Shown: positions 45,301-56,944 of the stretch, piece after piece
Numbering within the stretch: the first letter of the stretch is position 1
Layout: each line of letters starts with the position of its first letter
Assembly: GCA_030549495.1 (NCBI GenBank)
Contig: JAUIRK010000131.1
Coordinates: 1 to 64,000, forward strand
DNA from: Nectonema munidae
Lineage: Eukaryota; Nematomorpha; Nectonematoida; Nectonematidae
Direction: 5' to 3'
Length of the DNA stretch: 64,000 nt
Position numbers and translations under genes: made by a program
Notes under the pieces: generated by a model
The model's database searches: none
Told to the model about the DNA's origin: nothing
What the model saw: only the letters and a program-made list of their open reading frames with translations

Positions 45301-48300
45301 AAAGGATGTCCCAATGAGCGTGTTTGTAGCCATTGCGGTAGACATCATTGGGACGAATGGTTGTGAGGTTTGGCTGTCTCGCGTTCAATTGCGATATACG
45401 CCGCACGTAATGGAACGTGCTCATTTCTACGCCTTTGGAATCGTCGAGCAACTTTTTCCGCGCCTGATACTCCTTGATTCTCACGATGGAGTTGGTGGTG
45501 GAGAATGCCAGCAGAGCGTCGTCATTGCTAACACCCAAGCTCAATATGGCGTGTTCTTGCGCGAAAGAGTGAAGCGTTTTACGAGTGTCAACATCTATCA
45601 CTTTAATTTGTTTATCCAGAGAAGAAGAGAGGATGCGCGAGAAGGAACGGCAAAAGGATAGAGCAGTGATTGCTTTATGGTGTGGAGTCATTTCATGTAT
45701 CAGCTTTCCACCCGCTCCAACATCCCAAAACTTTATTACTGGACCGCCTGACCGAAAAAATTTAGAAGCAAAATGAGCACAAGATAATATTACTTCAATA
45801 GATAATTAACTGAATTAATAACTATCTAACAAACTAATAAACTTAAAGTAAAAAATTATTTTAATTTAAAATTTTGGGAGTGAAATTATAGCATTTCCGT
45901 CTTCTTAATTGAAAGAAAAACTTTTGGAAAAGAGTTTTACAGAGTGTTAAGTATGAAAATAATGATTTGGTTCTTGTTAGAGAAGAATAAATAAAATTAA
46001 AAATAAAGCTTCTCTTGTAAGGATTTTTTCAAATTACCGTTTGTATTTTTTCTTAGATAAGAAATCAAACTCAAAAGATCAAGAAAATTAGGCATGGATT
46101 TCAATTTAGAATTAAAAGTTTATCCAAAACCAAAAATGATGTAACACAAAAAAAATTTTACACATCAAATGGGGATATTTGATAAACATCTTTCTTCACA
46201 ATTTGTGTTTAATAGAAAAAAACTAGATCAGTTATTCCAACTAAAATGTTTCACGGCAAAGTTTTAAAAATTATCACCATAATCATTTACATGTCATTAA
46301 TAAATTTTAAAAACTGAAGATAGGGAGAAGGTAATTCACCCAGAGGACCAAATAAACGGCAGGGAGGAGGGGGACCGTCCCCTAATCATTTGAGAAAAGT
46401 AAAAAAGAAGAATTCCATTTAGAATTTATTCTCCTATTTAAAATTCTGTCACCGTTTGTAAACTTCATTTCAAATGCATTTTTTTAATTTCAATAGATAG
46501 GCATTAACATTTTAGCCATTTCTTTGTCAATTGTAATTGGTAAATCTGAGAAACCAGATCACTGGTATGAGTTATTTCAACATGAGAAATATACTGCAAA
46601 AGCATAAATAATCTCTTTATTTTAACGCTATCTATTAAAATAAATTTATATAATAATTTTCATAATATATCATTTTGATAATAATCATTCCATGATGTTT
46701 ATTTTGATATTGATGTTAGTTATCAGTTATTCTTCAAAAATAATGAAAAATCTCTTCATGAATAAATATGAATGCATACATAAATATGCATATTAGTTTT
46801 GCATAAAAATTCTTCTTCATTTCTAAATAGATCTGAGTGCACCATCTTCAAAAAATATTTTTGGAATTTTGTATTGCTTTGTAATTACACAAAATGCCCA
46901 GTTCCTTCTCAACTTAAAATATGGTTATAGCAAAAATTCATTCATCAAAACCATTGTGCTTTGTGCCATAGGTTGCCAGAGACTGTAATAGACGATAACA
47001 ATAACGGATTTAACATTACAGTTGGATTAAAAGTGTTATTCAAGATTATTCCAGTTATGACATATATAAAGATAAGTTTATTGACGAGTCATGAACTCGC
47101 TGTCGGTGCAAAGATATATATCCTTATGCGAAACAGCCTAGTAGAAAGATTGTTACTGGGCATTTGTTTAGAGTATACAGGTCAAATCAAGAATTAAAAC
47201 CTTACAAATGTGAAATCAGAACAATCTACTTTGAATCGTTTCATTGTGTTTATACTCCAAGAAAATCGGAAATCCAAAATTTAAGTCTTTTATATTGGGT
47301 CCTCTAACATTACATAAAAATTTGCACTGCCACTTCAAAACTGAAAACTTTGCTATCTTACAATGAATTCAAAGGTGACGTTCACGTAGCTAACAAAATG
47401 ATGAGGATCTATAGATTTTATAAGAAACAGAAAAAGGGCATATGCTTTTTTGTAGTCTGCCAAAGCAAAATCAAAGAAAGAATTTCATAAAAAAGACAGC
47501 ATTATGTTTAGCTAAGGAAGAAATAGGAGTAAGATTTTCGTCGTCTGAATTAGCTATTTATTATCATGTTACGGTTATCAAAATTGAAATGAATATTGAT
47601 TTCAAAGGGATAGGAGTTGGAGTCGGCATCTAATAAATTTTTTTTATAATTTTTTTTTTTTTTTAAAAAGTTTATTTTTGTAAGCATGAGGTGACTCTTC
47701 TTTAGGCGAAGTCGAATATTTTCTCTCCTATTCCCCACCCTGACTGAATCAGAACGGAAAACTTTGACAAGAGCTTTTTATTTACAATGTGTATCCAAGG
47801 GTAGAAGAACATCGAAGTGTGTCATATGTAGAACAATTATATGTAAAACTCATTAAACTTTGTGTTTAAACTCTTTTTGAAAAGATTGAATATTTTTTAT
47901 TCAATAAATTTAAATTCCATGTGAAATTCTTTTTTTTTAAAGTCATTTTTATGATTAGGAACATATTTGTGGACATATAAGATATTATTAGACAAAAATA
48001 TCTCAATTACAAAACGATTACATGGGAGTATTATAGTACTTTTCATACCAAAATTAGCCGGTCTCGCCATTTGTTAGGTTGAATAGTATAAAGGGTTAGG
48101 CGAACTACTCCTGATGATGACAAAAGTTTGGGCGAGTGAGGGACAGTGACGATCAAGTGGCACAAGAATTGAAATGCAAGAAGTTTGGGCGAGTGAGCGT
48201 GTCATTACCGTGACGATGCAGTTTGCAAGTGAATACACACAAACATTGACACGCTTAAGTTTTATATTATAGAGTTTCAGTAACCTCGTTTTCTAGATTC

Positions 48301-51300
48301 TTGAGTCTGTCAAGCAGGGGTTAAAGCCAAAAAATTGGTGACTAAGACCCAACGATTAGCATGAAAAAAGACTTGAAGTTAGATTTGCAAATTAGAGAGA
48401 AAGATAAAAATAATAAACCAGCTGTAATGATTATGGACGGGTTAGGAAGAAGCAAAACGGCGAAAATGGGATCACCATGATCAACGGAGAAAACACTACT
48501 CCCAAGTCGAACGTCGAAAAAGCGAGCTGTGTGATCGTAACTTCCAGAAAGAAAGAAGTTTGAGTCTTTAGCACTCACAAAGCCACATCGGACGTAATCC
48601 TTGAAGAATGCGAAAAAAAGATTTAAAAATGGTTCAACGTAAAAGTTTAAAATCGGACTAGGTTCAGTTAGGCCAAGTGTTTATGTTTTTTCATAAGTCC
48701 TGACTTAAAGTCATAGTTTGTGGGTGAAAAGATACATTTGACTTTAAATGAGGTAAAATGTAATAGATTTAAAAGAAAACTAAAACATCATAAAATTTTG
48801 AAATGTCAATTGTAGAAGGACAAAAATTGAATAAAAGATTTTCTGAAAATTTGCTGAATTTTGACCGTAATTTCAGTTCTACGAGTTCAACTATCCCAAA
48901 TCATAAATATCTTTAAGCACTGAAAAGTATTTTTTTACTCTTCACATCTTATCAAAATTTCCCAATATTTTAGAAAGAATTGGTACTCTGTTTACTCTTT
49001 TATATGAAACATTGGTTCAAAGGTTTTAGTACAAAAATTAGAGAAGATGATTAGCAATAAGGATTTCAATAAACTTATAGAGTGCAAAGTAGCTGTTGGG
49101 CATTTAGCTTTTAATTTTGAACAATTTGAAAAAAGAATTCTCGTTGTCTCTTTCTATTAACACATGGGGACTATATAGGTTAACCCATATTAGCCCAAAA
49201 TCTACAAATGTAGACCCTAATTTTGATTGAAGATCCTTCTGAAACTAATCGTTTTTTCTTGAATTTCAGATTTAATTCCCTATATAAGGTCATTGAACCT
49301 TATTTCTCTTATGTAATAAAAAAAAATTAATTTTTATATTTTCAAAATTTATAAAAACATATATAAATTTAAAAATCTGAAAAAAAGAATTTTTGATTCA
49401 AGAGTATATTTTTGGATTCATTAAAAAAATAATAATTCTTAAAGTAAAAAAATGAAAAAAAAACTTAATTTTAATTTTTTTATTTCTCTAGTATTAGAGT
49501 TTGAAATTAGATCTACATATGTAGACCTTGGGTTAATATATAATTCAAAATAAACCTAATACAAAATTTCACTAATAGTTGTTTTTTATCAAATTGTTTA
49601 ATTCTATTTATTTGGAAGATGCCGTAGAAACTATTGAAAAAAGACATGCTTGATGTAAAAGATATTATAATTACTGGGCTACCAGAAGGTGGAGAAGAAA
49701 GTGATATAGAAGATTATGATGAAGAAAATTTAGTTCAAAATATTCCTGATGAAATTTCAGGTGAGCTGGATGTATTTATAAACGCAGATTCACATGATGA
49801 TACTAATGAGCACAATTAAAATTTACCAAAAAAATCAAAATTACTAATACCAAATTGGCAGAGTAAACATTTGAATAAAGGATTTAGTTCAATTTCTTCT
49901 GAAAAAGATCGCATCAAAAAGTTGCCAGATTTTCTTTTATCTTATGATGAATCTCAAGCATTTCTTTTCTTTTTTGATGATATGAAAAAGAAATAAATTT
50001 GCTAAAAGAGAAAAAAATGATCCTTCTTTTGATATCGATAAAATAATTATGATGCGATTTTTGGGACTTTTACTTCTTTCTGGATACAACAATCGTAGCT
50101 CTGAAAGAAACTGATTACTGCATTAGTAACCACCATTAGTACACATATCACTGGTTACTACAACAAGAACTCTCCTCGCTCTGAAGAAGATTGTGGTTTT
50201 TTATTGGAAAAAGCTGATTGTCAGCGAAAATTTATGATCCTTTAACGTTGTGCCCAATAAATTGCCTTTACTTTATCGTTATATTTACCTATCTTTTTTG
50301 AAATTAAGATAAAGCTATAAATATTAATTAAGATAATTTAATTATTTAAGCTTTGGCAAAATCAAGATATGAATTGAATCATGGTGGGCTCATGCAGAAA
50401 ACGTGCATGTTTCTTACTCTGTTCTGAAATGTTGGTTGATAGAGATTTTGCTATTGATATAATAGAAAAGTTAAGAAATGGCAATGAATATGGACCGGTG
50501 GTAAGTACTCGGCCTTTTAAGTTTCCAAGTACAGTCAGCCTTAATGCTACTAATCTCAGAACACTTTTAGATTGGGAAAAAGAAAGTGTAACAGAGCCTA
50601 TTTTCACAGCAAAAATGTCACGCAGGCAGCTCCATGCCTTGAAAAGTACTCCACCAAAACTTCTTCCAAACTTTGAAAACTTCTTCCGTATTCTTTGCAT
50701 ACACAAAGTTGTGAGCGAGCACTAAAGTTGGTCACAGAGGCGGCTGAAATAGTTTTCTTTAAAAAGTAAAAAAGACGTTCCCTATTTGCTAGTCAATATG
50801 TAAAATTTAGATATATTATTTTTTTTGTTTAAAATGTTTTTAATTTTTAATAAAAATTTGATTGAAAATATTTCAAATAAATAAACAAATGTTTGTACAA
50901 CATATAATATTATACGAATTTTTATTGACAAAACTTCATCTTCCCTTCCCGCTCTAGGTTAACATAAATAATTTTAAAATTTTTTTTTAATAACTTTTCC
51001 TTTTACCTCTTTAGGCAGTAAATTACAAATGAGTAGGTGTAAATTAAATTTTTTAATTTTTACTAAAAGTATGACGTACACTACTCGCCAACCAAACTCC
51101 ACACACACGCGGTCACCACTCACCAATTACCTCAACATCACCCACCATACATAAATCTGAAACATCATTACCAATCAACAGCAGACGTACTCTCGCCGAA
51201 TTAAGATGCACAAAATCAGCCTCAAAACACACCCCTCGTCTCACTGCAAAACATGCCCACACAACACAGAACACCTATTCAACTCCCCGCACAAAGCTAC

Positions 51301-54300
51301 ACATCTCCAACCACTCGATCTTTGGCTTACCCACACGCGATTACCAACTTCCTCTCCAAACATACCAGGGTCATCTCCTCCTCAAATCACAATAATACAT
51401 CATTAAATCCCATATCCCTATATACTAACATCACAAACAGACTTAGATATTTAAGAAAATCATATATATACATACACACACATCTCTTCTGGCCCCAGTC
51501 AAAGCTGATCTACAGAATTCCGATTTCCGATACTCGCAAAAATCTCGCTCTTATTCATTTTTATTTGTATTCAGAAAGAAATTTAATTTTCTTTCATATT
51601 AGTTGTGTCATTTAAATTTTTTGAAAAATTATTTATCAATAGACACATTCGTCAAACATCTTTTTAATAAATATCCAGATATAGTTTGAAAAATGTCAAA
51701 TTAGGCCCAAAAAGCGCTACTCTGATTAGATTCCCATTATGAATAAACAAATATAATTACAACTCAATGTTCTAATTTTAGGAGTCAGAGATAGACAACT
51801 TTTTTTACTCCGAGTCTGACTCCGTGTTTCAAAGATTGCGAGCCCTGCTACTCCAAAATCTCAGACTCTGCAATCATGCAACGAAGCTGTTAAAATATGC
51901 CCATATTTTAAGTATACTATCTTCTGCTGACAGTTTTCTGCTTTAGTATTCGACAAATTGGAATAGTATCTTCGGGCAATAAATTAAGTTTAATGAATCC
52001 TCGATACAGAAATTTATTTTATTCTGAAAGCCATATGGGGGGGGAACACATACAAAAAAAACAACAATACTCGCCCATTACGAGAATAAGTACAAAAATA
52101 AAGACATAAAAATTTATGCATAGTCTTACTGTGTGTTCAAGATATGTACTTATGGTTTTAGCTTCTGAAATATCCCAATATTTAATGCTTTTATCGTCTG
52201 ATCCAGAGATTACATGAAAATTATCTGATGTGAATCGAGCAAAGTGCACTTCACTTAAATTGAAAAAAGCCACATATTAGACTTCACAATCACAATAAAA
52301 GAAGGAAATGACACTTTCCATTTGAAACGCCGACTCTGAGCTCAATTGCGCTCAAATAATGGCGGAGATCTTAATTTTTAAGTGAAGTCTTTATATATAT
52401 ATATTAAAAAGATATTAGTTTTAAGAAAAGCTTTCAACCATAAAGTAATTAGGGAAATTATTAGGCTACACTTACGAAAATATAGATTAATTACAATAAA
52501 AAAATTTTATTAAGTATAGATGACTATTTTCAATCATAATTAAACTGAGATATAATTACTAATAATCGTCAATAATTCCCATATAAAAAAACGAAACTGT
52601 TCAAAATAAAAAAGGCTGAAGCCTTCTATAAAATTTCCAAATAACTGTTGTCAAAAAGTCCCACAACATAGCAGAACAGTTGATATTACCTTGCTGCAAA
52701 GATATATTGAATGTGCTAAGAAGTTCTGGATTTGCACAATTGAAGAATATCTTCCTGTCAAATGATACCGTTAGAAGACTAATAGGAGAGATGTCTGATG
52801 ACATAATATAAGAGGTGGTTTTATTGATTAGAAATTCGACTTATAATATGTATATGACATTGACAAGCACCTAGTAGACAATTTTTTGTTTTGCTAAACT
52901 CTTAGCAGTAGAACAACTACAAGAGAAATAATTGATAAGGTGGCAATTTTTTACAGCACATGGCATTGAGGCAGAACCTGCACTTGGAGTGTAATGACCG
53001 TGCTCTAGCAATTTCTTTTTGTTGTTCTAGTTTTCAGACTCTGATTGCAAAAATCTGCAGATATAATCGGAACCCTTTGCGAATTGAAATGTTTTCAATG
53101 AAGTCATTAAAACAGTGCATTTCAATAAAGTAAAGGCTTCAAATCTTGTTTGTTTTCAGATTCGAAAAAATGTTGCTGCACTCAAACGTGAAGTGGCTTT
53201 CCAAAGGAAAATTTTCCAAGTGATACTATGGAAAGAAATCCAGCAATTTCTGGAAAGCATAACTAGATATTCATGTAGAATTTTCTGATGTCCGTTTTCG
53301 TATATTCCTATCATTTTTAGTGAACATATTTGAATCTATGAATTTCCTTAACCTTGCGCTGCAAGAAAAAGGGACCCCATCCCCCTTTTTCCCCCCCCCG
53401 GAAAAAATTTTACCAAAAAATTTTTTTTTTTTTTCTTTTAAAAATCGTAAAATAGCATCAATTTAACAAAAACGCGTTTATAATCTCGATTATTGGCCTC
53501 AGAAGAATTCTTAATTCAAAAACAGTTTAATGATTTGATTAATGATTGAGGAGGTGCAAAACATGTTTTTTGTGAAAAATCTTATAGGGATTTTTGGATT
53601 GAAATGGGAGAGTCCTATGCTGATGTTGCAAAGATGGCTCTGAAAGTTTTGGTTCAATTTGCCACTACATGACTATGAGCAAGCGTTTTCCATGCTAATT
53701 GAAACTGAAAGCAAACAGATAGGAAGTGAGTAATGATATGAAAGTTGCATTGGCCAAAACAGAGCCAAACTTAGTTAAACTGGTTTAGACAAAACAAAAG
53801 CATCCATCCTATTGACATTGAATTGATTATTCAGACAATGTGCCGGTTTTTTACCCTGGTTTTCTTCCTCTGAAGAATTCAAAGGTTTTTACGGTTAGGT
53901 AGTGCTCTAGCGACCCGATTCTACGTGGTTAGTAATCAAGCTATCACTAGACAATAAGTTTGTTTCCCAAATTGGGAGCGCTCGCGTTAGGATAGTATCG
54001 TTCACTCAGATGTATTTATATATTGTAACATAAATTCTTGTAAAATAATATATATATAACAAGCTATGCAGTAACAAGGGCCGGTAGGCGGTTAGTGGGA
54101 TGGAAAGTCCAGGTAGACTTGGACTCAGCATTCCGGGCGGGCCACGATATCCGAAAGGATGGGTGCGAACGTCACAAACAACTTAATTAATTAATTAATT
54201 AAGACAATGTTTGAACAAACAATTGACAATTTTTAGTACACTAGTTTTATGTTGATTTATTTTTTTTAATGAGACATCAAGCTATTAAATAATTATAAGA

Positions 54301-56240
54301 ACTTTTTTGTTGATAGTTTTAGCTCAACAAGAGAGCAAAATCATGCATATATGATAGATCACTAATGTTGAAATTAATTCTTTATCCCTCCTTATTGGCA
54401 TTTACCAGTTATTGAAATCGATGGTCACAGCTGCGGTTTCTATGGCTAGATATGCTATACTCTGACCAAGTGAAGGTTTAATACCATGACTGTAAAATGA
54501 TACCTTTTGTAAATCTTTAGGAAGCAGAATTTTTGGTTGAGCCGAATCTATATTTGGTGTTCGAAGGTTAAAAATGACTTTGTCTTCTAAAGATCATATG
54601 GAAAGGGTTGTATTAGGATCATTGGTAATGCAACCAGACCACATTTATATGCATTGCTGCTTAAAATTAAATTTTAATGTTTTTAGCAATGAAATGTTAC
54701 AAAGCTAGATTATTAACACAGAAAAACAAAGAATCATATTATATGATTGTTATATTCAACCTACACATATATTTAGTTAGTAAAGTTAATTGTTTCAAAA
54801 TATGTTTAGGACATGGGACTATGAATTGTCAGGTATGAAGTCGGGCCTTTTTAATAGAAATTTATAGTTTAAAATTTTTTAGAAACCTTAAATTCATATG
54901 AATTAGCAATTCCATTCCCTAAGTTATACGCCTTATAATACATGAAAATGAAGTTATTTGTACTGGTTTATTAACAAAGATTTTAAGGAATAATGCTATA
55001 AAAAAGACATAGAACTGAGAAATTGAAAATTATTGGGTGAAAGGGGAGGGTATTGATGTATAAATAAAAGAAGACTTGAAAAAAGGACGCAAAGAGAAAT
55101 GTAAAGGACGTTGTGAAAAAAGAGCGCTTACTTTTTGTGTCCTTTGAACGTCCTCAACTGAGATTTGGTGGATGGGTTGAAGAGCCTAAGTTTGGAATCT
55201 GCAGCTCCAGCGATCAATAACTCCGCATCAGAGCGGTAGAAGCCGCTGTAAAGTGCTTTTGAAGACTTTGTAAACGTTTGAATGATTTCTTTACTTTGAG
55301 GATTGTAGACTGATATCTGCAATTATGATAATTTAGAATATTGGAGCTATTGAAAAAAGGAATGGTGGGAGTATTACTAACATTATTGCAAAAAAAGGCC
55401 ATTATAGAAAATAAGGAGAAAAGAATAAGAGAACAAAGAGAATCTTTTAAAACTTATTCATAAATAAATCGACATTTCGATGGAGATTTGATTTGATCAA
55501 AGTGTATTCGATTTGATGCAAAGATAATTTTGGAAATATGGGTATGTAAAACAGGCTTCCCTTCAACTAATGGGCCTTGGAGCTCCAAAATTATCATAAA
55601 AATAGGGGTATATCTTTCAACAACGGACTCTTTCAAAAATAAAAAGTATTACATATAAATCTATTAAAAGTTCAAAAAAAAATATTTAAAATAATTTAAT
55701 TCAAAAGAATTAAAATTAAGTTTTTTTTCATTTTTTGTCTTTAAGAATTATTATTTTTCTAATAAATTTAAATCATTTTTTGTATCTAAATCGCCCGCTT
55801 TAATTTTTTCTTTGAATTAAAAAAAAGGCAACGTTATACTAAAAAGATGTCGCATTTTCTTATCGCGTTTTTGCAAATTTGGATATAAAAGAGCAATCCA
55901 ATAAAATAATTTTATTTACTTAAGCATTTCAATTTTCTCAATAAAATATGTTTTATTTTAAATCTTTATTTCGTATTTAAAAGTAAATAAATCCATTTTT
56001 ATAGGTAGAACACTTGACTGAATGGACTCTAATATTGAATTATAGAATAATCTTCAAAAGATTGATATAAAAATTAATAATATTGCTCTTGGTACACTAA
56101 AAAGATATACATAGATATATAAGCGGAAAAGTAAATAAAGTTATTACCTTTGACGTTGATGAAATAGCTAAATCATTAGAATCGTTAGGGCAAAAGGATA
56201 AATGAGTTGTAACTCCAGTTTGTTCCAAGGATGAATGTGA
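42108..56240 (-). CDS. UTP15: UTP15, U3 snoRNP / SSU processome WD40 protein (six exons; start codon exon not found)
   Basis: Nucleolar t-UTP subcomplex protein for rRNA transcription and 18S pre-rRNA processing. Minus-strand exons, in order: 56148-56240, 55132-55316, 52130-52253, 48419-48599, 45048-45747, 42108-42333. All borders are AG..GT with matching phases (0, 2, 0, 1, 2), joining to about 502 residues against about 518 in human. Visible WD repeats include LFNPSTKSQLRTFKGH, HVISGSDDKSIKYWD, FLSGSYDHTARFFD, VIKFWDVGAGGKL and RILSSSLDKQIKVID. After them comes the UTP15 C-terminal domain (HAHWDILLKRCQPGKALDYV, VAVMQQLLRMGQLDSAIAGR). The first ~40 residues (before SHSSLEQTGVTTH) must be encoded upstream and were not located. 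Introns of 0.8-3.5 kb hold LINE, piggyBac and hAT debris. Confidence 0.93.
42334..44730. other. UTP15 intron, nothing recognised
   Basis: AT-rich. A short direct repeat of ttttgtaaaatata lies at 42780-42830. A hAT-like end (ggttgagaaaccttg) lies at 44631 without a partner. Confidence 0.5.
44735..44890 (+). pseudogene. LINE (non-LTR retrotransposon) 3' tail fragment
   Basis: Translation KRGRPKKT, a stop, then DVDKENMKKKNLKVEEAK, and later LWPTLA. This follows the conserved end of RTE/CR1-type ORF2 proteins (GRPKKTW.D.IKEDMK...). Five-prime truncated, and antisense within the UTP15 intron. Confidence 0.6.
45048..45747 (-). CDS. UTP15: UTP15 exon, last WD repeats and UTP15 C-terminal domain
   Basis: GPVIKFWDVGAGGKL through AIAGRSYASLFPLLKFIVAN to VDIHAP. 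Acceptor cggtcag, donor gtatat at 45047-45046. It holds most of the C-terminal domain, and its composition is more GC-rich than the flanks. Confidence 0.92.
46622..47640 (+). mobile_element. Decayed piggyBac fragment (copy 2 family)
   Basis: Begins TTAACGCTATCTATT, one base off the start of piggyBac copy 2. Downstream frames show LPETVIDDNNN and LLTSHELAV (piggyBac cores usually read FTSYELA here), near 46970-47110, with many stops. No right end found; the degree of decay makes this tentative. Confidence 0.45.
48105..48240 (+). repeat. Direct repeat pair
   Basis: aagtttgggcgagtgag occurs at 48125 and 48180, followed each time by g-rich sequence ending in gtgacgat. The spacing is about 55-60 bp. 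Origin unknown. Confidence 0.6.
48419..48599 (-). CDS. UTP15: UTP15 exon, WD repeat
   Basis: DYVRCGFVSAKDSNFFLSGS to SIIITAG. Acceptor cttcaag, donor gtttat (weak but phase-consistent with the next exon). Confidence 0.9.
49184..49532. mobile_element. piggyBac-type non-autonomous element, 349 bp
   Basis: TTAA at 49180-49183 and 49533-49536. Left end CCCATATTAGCCC, right end gtagaccttGGG. Near each end is a palindrome built on TCTACAAATGTAGA or GTCTACATATGTAGAC. Antisense or neutral within the UTP15 intron. Confidence 0.75.
49630..50160 (+). pseudogene. piggyBac transposase N-terminal fragment
   Basis: Acidic start (GEESDIEDYDEENL, then DEISGELDVF) followed after stops by DESQAFLFFFDDMKK and, in another frame, IDKIIMMRFLGLLLLSGYN. 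This is the usual N-terminal half of the superfamily. The catalytic part is gone. Confidence 0.65.
50381..50800 (+). pseudogene. Fragment of an uncharacterised arthropod multi-copy protein family
   Basis: Open frame with LRTLLDWEKESVTEPIF and KLLPNFENFF, then, after a one-base shift near 50690, HTQSCERALKLVTEAAEIVF. The CHTQ..ER..KLVTEA signature is one I recall from uncharacterised proteins present in many copies in aphid, spider and copepod genomes. The N-terminal part is missing. Not a known enzyme; possibly transposon-borne. Confidence 0.55.
51070..51420 (+). pseudogene. LINE 3' coding tail, C-rich
   Basis: Segments RRTLAELRCTKSASK and, in another frame, HCKTCPHNTEHLFNSPHK and LQPLDLW match the end of arthropod jockey/I-type ORF2 (TLAQLRSGHS...L, C..C....ET..HLL..CP, DLW). 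Very poor in G on this strand, unlike all its surroundings. Five-prime truncated. Confidence 0.65.
52130..52253 (-). CDS. UTP15: UTP15 exon, WD repeat
   Basis: EVHFARFTSDNFHVISGSDD to YLEHT. Acceptor atttaag, donor gtaaga. The SGSDDKSIKYWD strand is diagnostic of a WD blade. Confidence 0.9.
53150..53830 (+). pseudogene. hAT (ZBED/GTF2IRD2-like) transposase fragment
   Basis: Starts LLHSNVKWLSKGKF (the R/K-WLS-G motif before the C-terminal half). After an interruption by G/C and T homopolymers (53370-53440) it continues FWIEMGESYADVAKMALKVL, VQFATTYDYEQAFSML and KTEPNLVKL. Same broad type as the element at 60723 but more decayed. Confidence 0.7.
54095..54180 (+). repeat. Dispersed repeat, plus copy
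   Basis: gggatggaaagtccaggtag, then gactcagcat, gggcgggcc and tccgaaaggatggg. Pairs with the inverted copy at 28075-28165, about 26 kb away. Confidence 0.6.
55132..55316 (-). CDS. UTP15: UTP15 exon, WD repeats
   Basis: ISVYNPQSKEIIQTF to RTFKGHK plus two bases. Acceptor aattgcag, donor gtaagc. Carries AELLIAGAADSKLRLFNP. Confidence 0.9.
56148..56240 (-). CDS. UTP15: UTP15 exon (first found)
   Basis: 31 codons, SHSSLEQTGVTTHLSFCPND to ISSTSK. Acceptor attgtag, donor gtaata, phase 0 at both ends. Corresponds to the first WD blade strand after the family's short N-terminus. Confidence 0.85.
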
Positions 56241-56794
56241 CTACAATACAAAAACCTAGATTTAGCATAGTTTTAATCAATATTTATGAACTAAAAATTG
56301 TATGAATAGACAATTCAGAGCATGAAGTTAAGTTAGAAGGGATAAAAATTCCTTACTGATACTTGAATTAAAATTAAAGGATTATTTAGGAAAAGAGAAA
56401 TATCACGATTCAAGCGTCAAAAAGGAAGAGCAAAAATGACAAGATAATGTTGATAATTTTTCATCCAATAAAAACACAAAAAAATGTTATATACAAATAT
56501 TTCATTTTAGTTTTAAATGGAAAAAATTTCTTCACAGTGAGAAAACAATTTTATAAAATTTAACCAATTTTTTCCGATTTATCATTTTATAAAGCCTGAA
56601 GAAGGCACTTTTATCGAAAACAATCTTTGCTTAAATAGATTATTTGTTATATTCTTTCAATGGACACCTTCGTCAAATATCTTTTGACGTTTTGTTCTTA
56701 GAAATTAAGATCATCGACAAAAATCTGTATGAACAGTAATAGTTGTAGAAACACCGTATGTGTTAGTGTGGTTAGTTATGTATTATATATAGTA

Positions 56795-56938
56795 ATGGTA
56801 AAGGTACGACAGAGTGCTTTCACCGAGAAGGCCCAATTGCGCCGCTTGTATCGAACTATAAGGAAAGTAGGCTTGAAGCAGGATCGAACCCAAACCCTTG
56901 AGTTATCTGAACCGAGTGTCTAACCAACCTTACTCATT
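56795..56938 (-). mobile_element. tRNA-derived SINE, second family, minus copy
   Basis: Reverse complement of the SINE at 19621, with ggtaaaggtacgacagagtg, gaaggcccaattgcgccgct, the B box gatcgaaccc and taaccaacctta. Similar over its full length with substitutions. No clear flanking duplication. Confidence 0.75.
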
Positions 56939-56944
56939 AAAGAA

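Noticed and set aside
45314-45661. 115-codon plus-strand open frame
   Set aside because: Antisense to the large UTP15 exon.
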